Positions 62,076 to 64,000 of a DNA stretch of 64,000 nt are shown in pieces. The notes under the pieces were generated by a model. That model searched no databases, was not told the origin of the DNA, and saw only the letters and a list, made by a program, of their open reading frames with translations. Each line of letters opens with the position of its first letter. Position 1 is the first letter of the stretch. The position numbers and the translations under genes were made by a program. Source of the DNA: Bacteroidales bacterium (GTDB taxonomy: Bacteria > Bacteroidota > Bacteroidia > Bacteroidales > Marinilabiliaceae). The stretch covers positions 62,001 through 126,000 of the forward strand of contig JAKSLG010000001.1 of assembly GCA_024401295.1 (NCBI GenBank). Reading direction: 5' to 3'.

Positions 62076-63104
62076 ATGAAAACATTGAAGGAACTAGTAC
62101 GTCCCAACATATTTGCCTTGAAGCCATATTCGTGCGCCCGCAACGAATTCACCGGCGAGGCATCGGTATATCTCGATGCAAACGAGAATCCGCTCAACGG
62201 CCCGTATAACCGCTATCCGGATCCTCTGCAGCTCGAACTGAAGGCCAAGATTGCCAGAATGAAGGGCGTCAGAATTGAGCAGATAATGCTCGGCAATGGT
62301 AGCGATGAACCTATCGACCTCATTGTCCGCATCTTCTGTGAGCCGAAAGAAGACAACATCGTTGCAATTGCTCCATCATATGGCATGTACGAGGTGTGTG
62401 CCGACGTGAACAACGTAGAGTATCGCAAGGTGATGCTCAACGACGATTTCACGCTCGATGCCGCAAAGCTTCTTGCTGCAGTCGACAAAAAGACAAAGGT
62501 CATATTCCTCTGCTCGCCAAACAACCCGACAGGCAATCTGCTTAACCGCAAGGAGATGCTGAAGGTGGTTGAAGGCTTCGACGGCATTGTCGTCATCGAT
62601 GAGGCATATATCGACTTCGCATCGGAAGAATCATGGCTCAAGGATCTTGACAGATACAAGAATCTCATCGTGCTCCAGACATTCTCAAAGGCATGGGGCT
62701 TGGCTGCCGTGCGCTGCGGAATGGCGTTCGCTTCCGAGGAGATAATGGGCTATTTCAACAAGGTTAAATATCCATACAACATCAACTTGCTGACGCAGCA
62801 GTTCGTCAATGAGCAGATCGACATGATAGAGCGCAAGAAGGGTTGGGTGAAAATGCTTCTCGAGCAGCGCGACCGACTCGTAAATGCATTTGAGGCAATG
62901 CCTCTTGTGAAAAAGGTATATCCGACCGATGCCAACTTCGTGCTCATCAAGGTTGATGATGCCAATGGCGTTTATAAGTCACTCATGGAGAAAGGTGTCA
63001 TCGTCCGCAACAGAAACAACGTATCTCTCTGCGGAGGATGCCTGAGAATCACGGTTGGAACGGCAGAGGAGAACGACACGTTGCTGGCCGAGATTCAGAA
63101 ATAG
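62076..63104 (+). CDS. hisC: Histidinol-phosphate aminotransferase
   Basis: 342 residues, fold-type I PLP enzyme. Motifs: [56 protein letters not shown], and the PLP lysine in [20 protein letters not shown]-terminal [10 protein letters not shown] binds the substrate phosphate. It converts imidazole acetol-phosphate to histidinol-phosphate. It is the last gene of the operon within the window: hisB does not follow. Confidence 0.95.
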   Translation: MKTLKELVRPNIFALKPYSCARNEFTGEASVYLDANENPLNGPYNRYPDPLQLELKAKIARMKGVRIEQIMLGNGSDEPIDLIVRIFCEPKEDNIVAIAPSYGMYEVCADVNNVEYRKVMLNDDFTLDAAKLLAAVDKKTKVIFLCSPNNPTGNLLNRKEMLKVVEGFDGIVVIDEAYIDFASEESWLKDLDRYKNLIVLQTFSKAWGLAAVRCGMAFASEEIMGYFNKVKYPYNINLLTQQFVNEQIDMIERKKGWVKMLLEQRDRLVNAFEAMPLVKKVYPTDANFVLIKVDDANGVYKSLMEKGVIVRNRNNVSLCGGCLRITVGTAEENDTLLAEIQK

Positions 63105-63124
63105 ATTCGTTTGCGAAAACGAAT
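63105..63124 (+). other. Hairpin after hisC
   Basis: ATTCGTTT (105-112) pairs exactly with AAACGAAT (117-124), 4-base loop, starting right after the hisC stop. It has no T run, so termination is uncertain; it may end or stabilise the his mRNA. Confidence 0.5.
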
Positions 63125-63141
63125 GTTTCAAAATAATAAAA

Positions 63142-63182
63142 TCGCCGATAGTTTTTGCATAAATTGTAAGGACAATCGGCGA
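63142..63182 (+). promoter_or_regulatory. Inverted repeat (possible operator) before the DUF1846 gene
   Basis: TCGCCGAT (142-149) and ATCGGCGA (175-182) are exact complements, 25 bases apart. They flank a TTG (164-166), and the right arm ends 7 bases before the -7 element. Confidence 0.4.
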
Positions 63183-63189
63183 AATTGTT

Positions 63190-63197
63190 TAACTTTG
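63190..63197 (+). promoter_or_regulatory. -7 element of the DUF1846 gene
   Basis: TAACTTTG, 36 bases before the ATG at 63234. A TTG at 63164-63166 is 23 bases upstream, slightly wide. The same TAACTTTGTAAC sequence occurs at the NVEAL promoters. Confidence 0.45.
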
Positions 63198-63233
63198 TAA
63201 CCCGATTTAAGGCATCGCACAATACTATATAAA

Positions 63234-64000
63234 ATGACACACATAGGTTTTGACAATGACAAATACCTGCAGATGCAATCGGAGCATATCAGAGAACGCA
63301 TTTCGCAGTTTGGTGGTAAACTCTACCTCGAATTTGGTGGCAAGTTGTATGACGACCATCACGCATCTCGCGTCCTTCCTGGATTCTTGCCTGATAGCAA
63401 GCTTCAGATGCTTTTGCAGCTGAAAGAGAAAGTCGAGATGGTTATTGCTATCAACGCCGACGACATTGAAAAGAACAAGATACGTGGCGACCTTGGAATC
63501 ACCTATGATCATGATGTGATTCGTCTCATTGGTGTTTTCCGCGGATTCGGTCTCTATGTCTCAAGTGTCGTCCTGACGCGTTTCAGCAATCAGCCTTTGG
63601 CATTGGCATTCCAGGAACGTCTCGAAGGAATGGGCATCCGCGTGTATCACCACTTCACAATCGAGGGCTATCCTTCAAACACTTCGCGTGTGGTTAGCGA
63701 AGACGGTTTTGGCAAAAACGACTATGTCGAAACTTCGCGCGAACTCATCGTTGTAACTGCACCTGGACCTGGTTCGGGAAAACTCGCTACATGTCTCAGC
63801 CAGGTCTATCACGAATATCAGCGTGGCATCAAGGCCGGATATGCAAAATTCGAGACATTCCCGATTTGGAACATTAACCTGAATCACCCTGTCAACCTTG
63901 CCTACGAGGCTGCTACGGCAGACTTGAATGATGTCAACATGATTGACCCATTCCACCTCGATGCGTATGGCATCACGACGGTCAACTATAATCGCGACGT
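63234..64000 (+). CDS. DUF1846 family protein (3' end outside window)
   Basis: The frame opens at ATG 63234 ([20 protein letters not shown]) and stays open to the window edge, giving about 255 of an expected ~500 residues. It matches the DUF1846 family in my recall: [20 protein letters not shown] at the start, [20 protein letters not shown], and the P-loop-like [18 protein letters not shown]. The family is widespread in anaerobes; its function is not established, although the ATP-binding-like motif suggests nucleotide use. It has its own -7 element and so is probably not part of the his operon. Confidence 0.88.
   Translation, partial: MTHIGFDNDKYLQMQSEHIRERISQFGGKLYLEFGGKLYDDHHASRVLPGFLPDSKLQMLLQLKEKVEMVIAINADDIEKNKIRGDLGITYDHDVIRLIGVFRGFGLYVSSVVLTRFSNQPLALAFQERLEGMGIRVYHHFTIEGYPSNTSRVVSEDGFGKNDYVETSRELIVVTAPGPGSGKLATCLSQVYHEYQRGIKAGYAKFETFPIWNINLNHPVNLAYEAATADLNDVNMIDPFHLDAYGITTVNYNRD

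Overview
The window looks like chromosome of a member of the Bacteroidales (Bacteroidota). The reasons are promoters of the form TTG-N19-21-TAnnTTTG, many SpII-type lipoproteins, NVEAL peptides with six-bladed propeller and DUF4221 lipoproteins, a DUF1846 protein, a TPR-SpoIIE phosphatase, and RND/TolC gene sets. I see no tRNA, rRNA, CRISPR array, insertion sequence or prophage.

Layout. 1-3.3 kb: an SLC13-type anion transporter (cut by the window edge) and a TPR-SpoIIE sensor phosphatase. 3.4-10.6 kb: a six-gene minus-strand catabolic operon (aldo/keto reductase, Zn alcohol dehydrogenase, lactonase-like amidohydrolase, FucP-like transporter, UxaB, UxaA). It matches in content the L-galactose to 2-keto-3-deoxygluconate route described in Bacteroides vulgatus. 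10.8-14.6 kb: cstA, an SDR gene and serB. 14.6-21.2 kb: a minus-strand run of a Dabb protein, a small membrane protein, mutL, two tandem rhomboids, an EEP-family protein and dgt. 21.3-26.4 kb: lpxH, a thioredoxin-like lipoprotein without CXXC, glnS, folB and two small unknowns. 26.5-30.4 kb: a leucine operon with a fused leuC-leuD gene, leuA, and a complete attenuator with a Leu-rich leader peptide. 31-34 kb: obgE, adk, hpt, purE, plus a broken lipoprotein gene. 34-42.7 kb: an efflux operon with one adaptor, two RND pumps and one TolC-type channel.

42.7-52.3 kb is the accessory region and the most interesting part. It holds three small exported NVEAL peptides with nearly identical leaders and diverged, Cys-containing cores. 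With them are four six-bladed propeller lipoproteins, two DUF4221 lipoproteins, a shortened DUF1573-like lipoprotein and the tail of an O-antigen-ligase/TPR-type gene. Two of the three peptide genes share an almost identical ~150-bp promoter/leader, and each peptide gene is followed by an RNA hairpin before the next gene. I read this as two related modules, one of them eroded.

52.3-64 kb: a BspA-like leucine-rich-repeat lipoprotein, a fused CPBP membrane protease/LOG-type protein, an aldose-1-epimerase family protein, carB, then a histidine operon (hisG-hisD-hisC). The histidine operon sits behind a six-His leader peptide and attenuator. A DUF1846 gene runs off the right edge. The leu and his leaders show that ribosome-mediated attenuation is in use in this organism. 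Two 11-bp-period tandem repeats lie on either side of carB.
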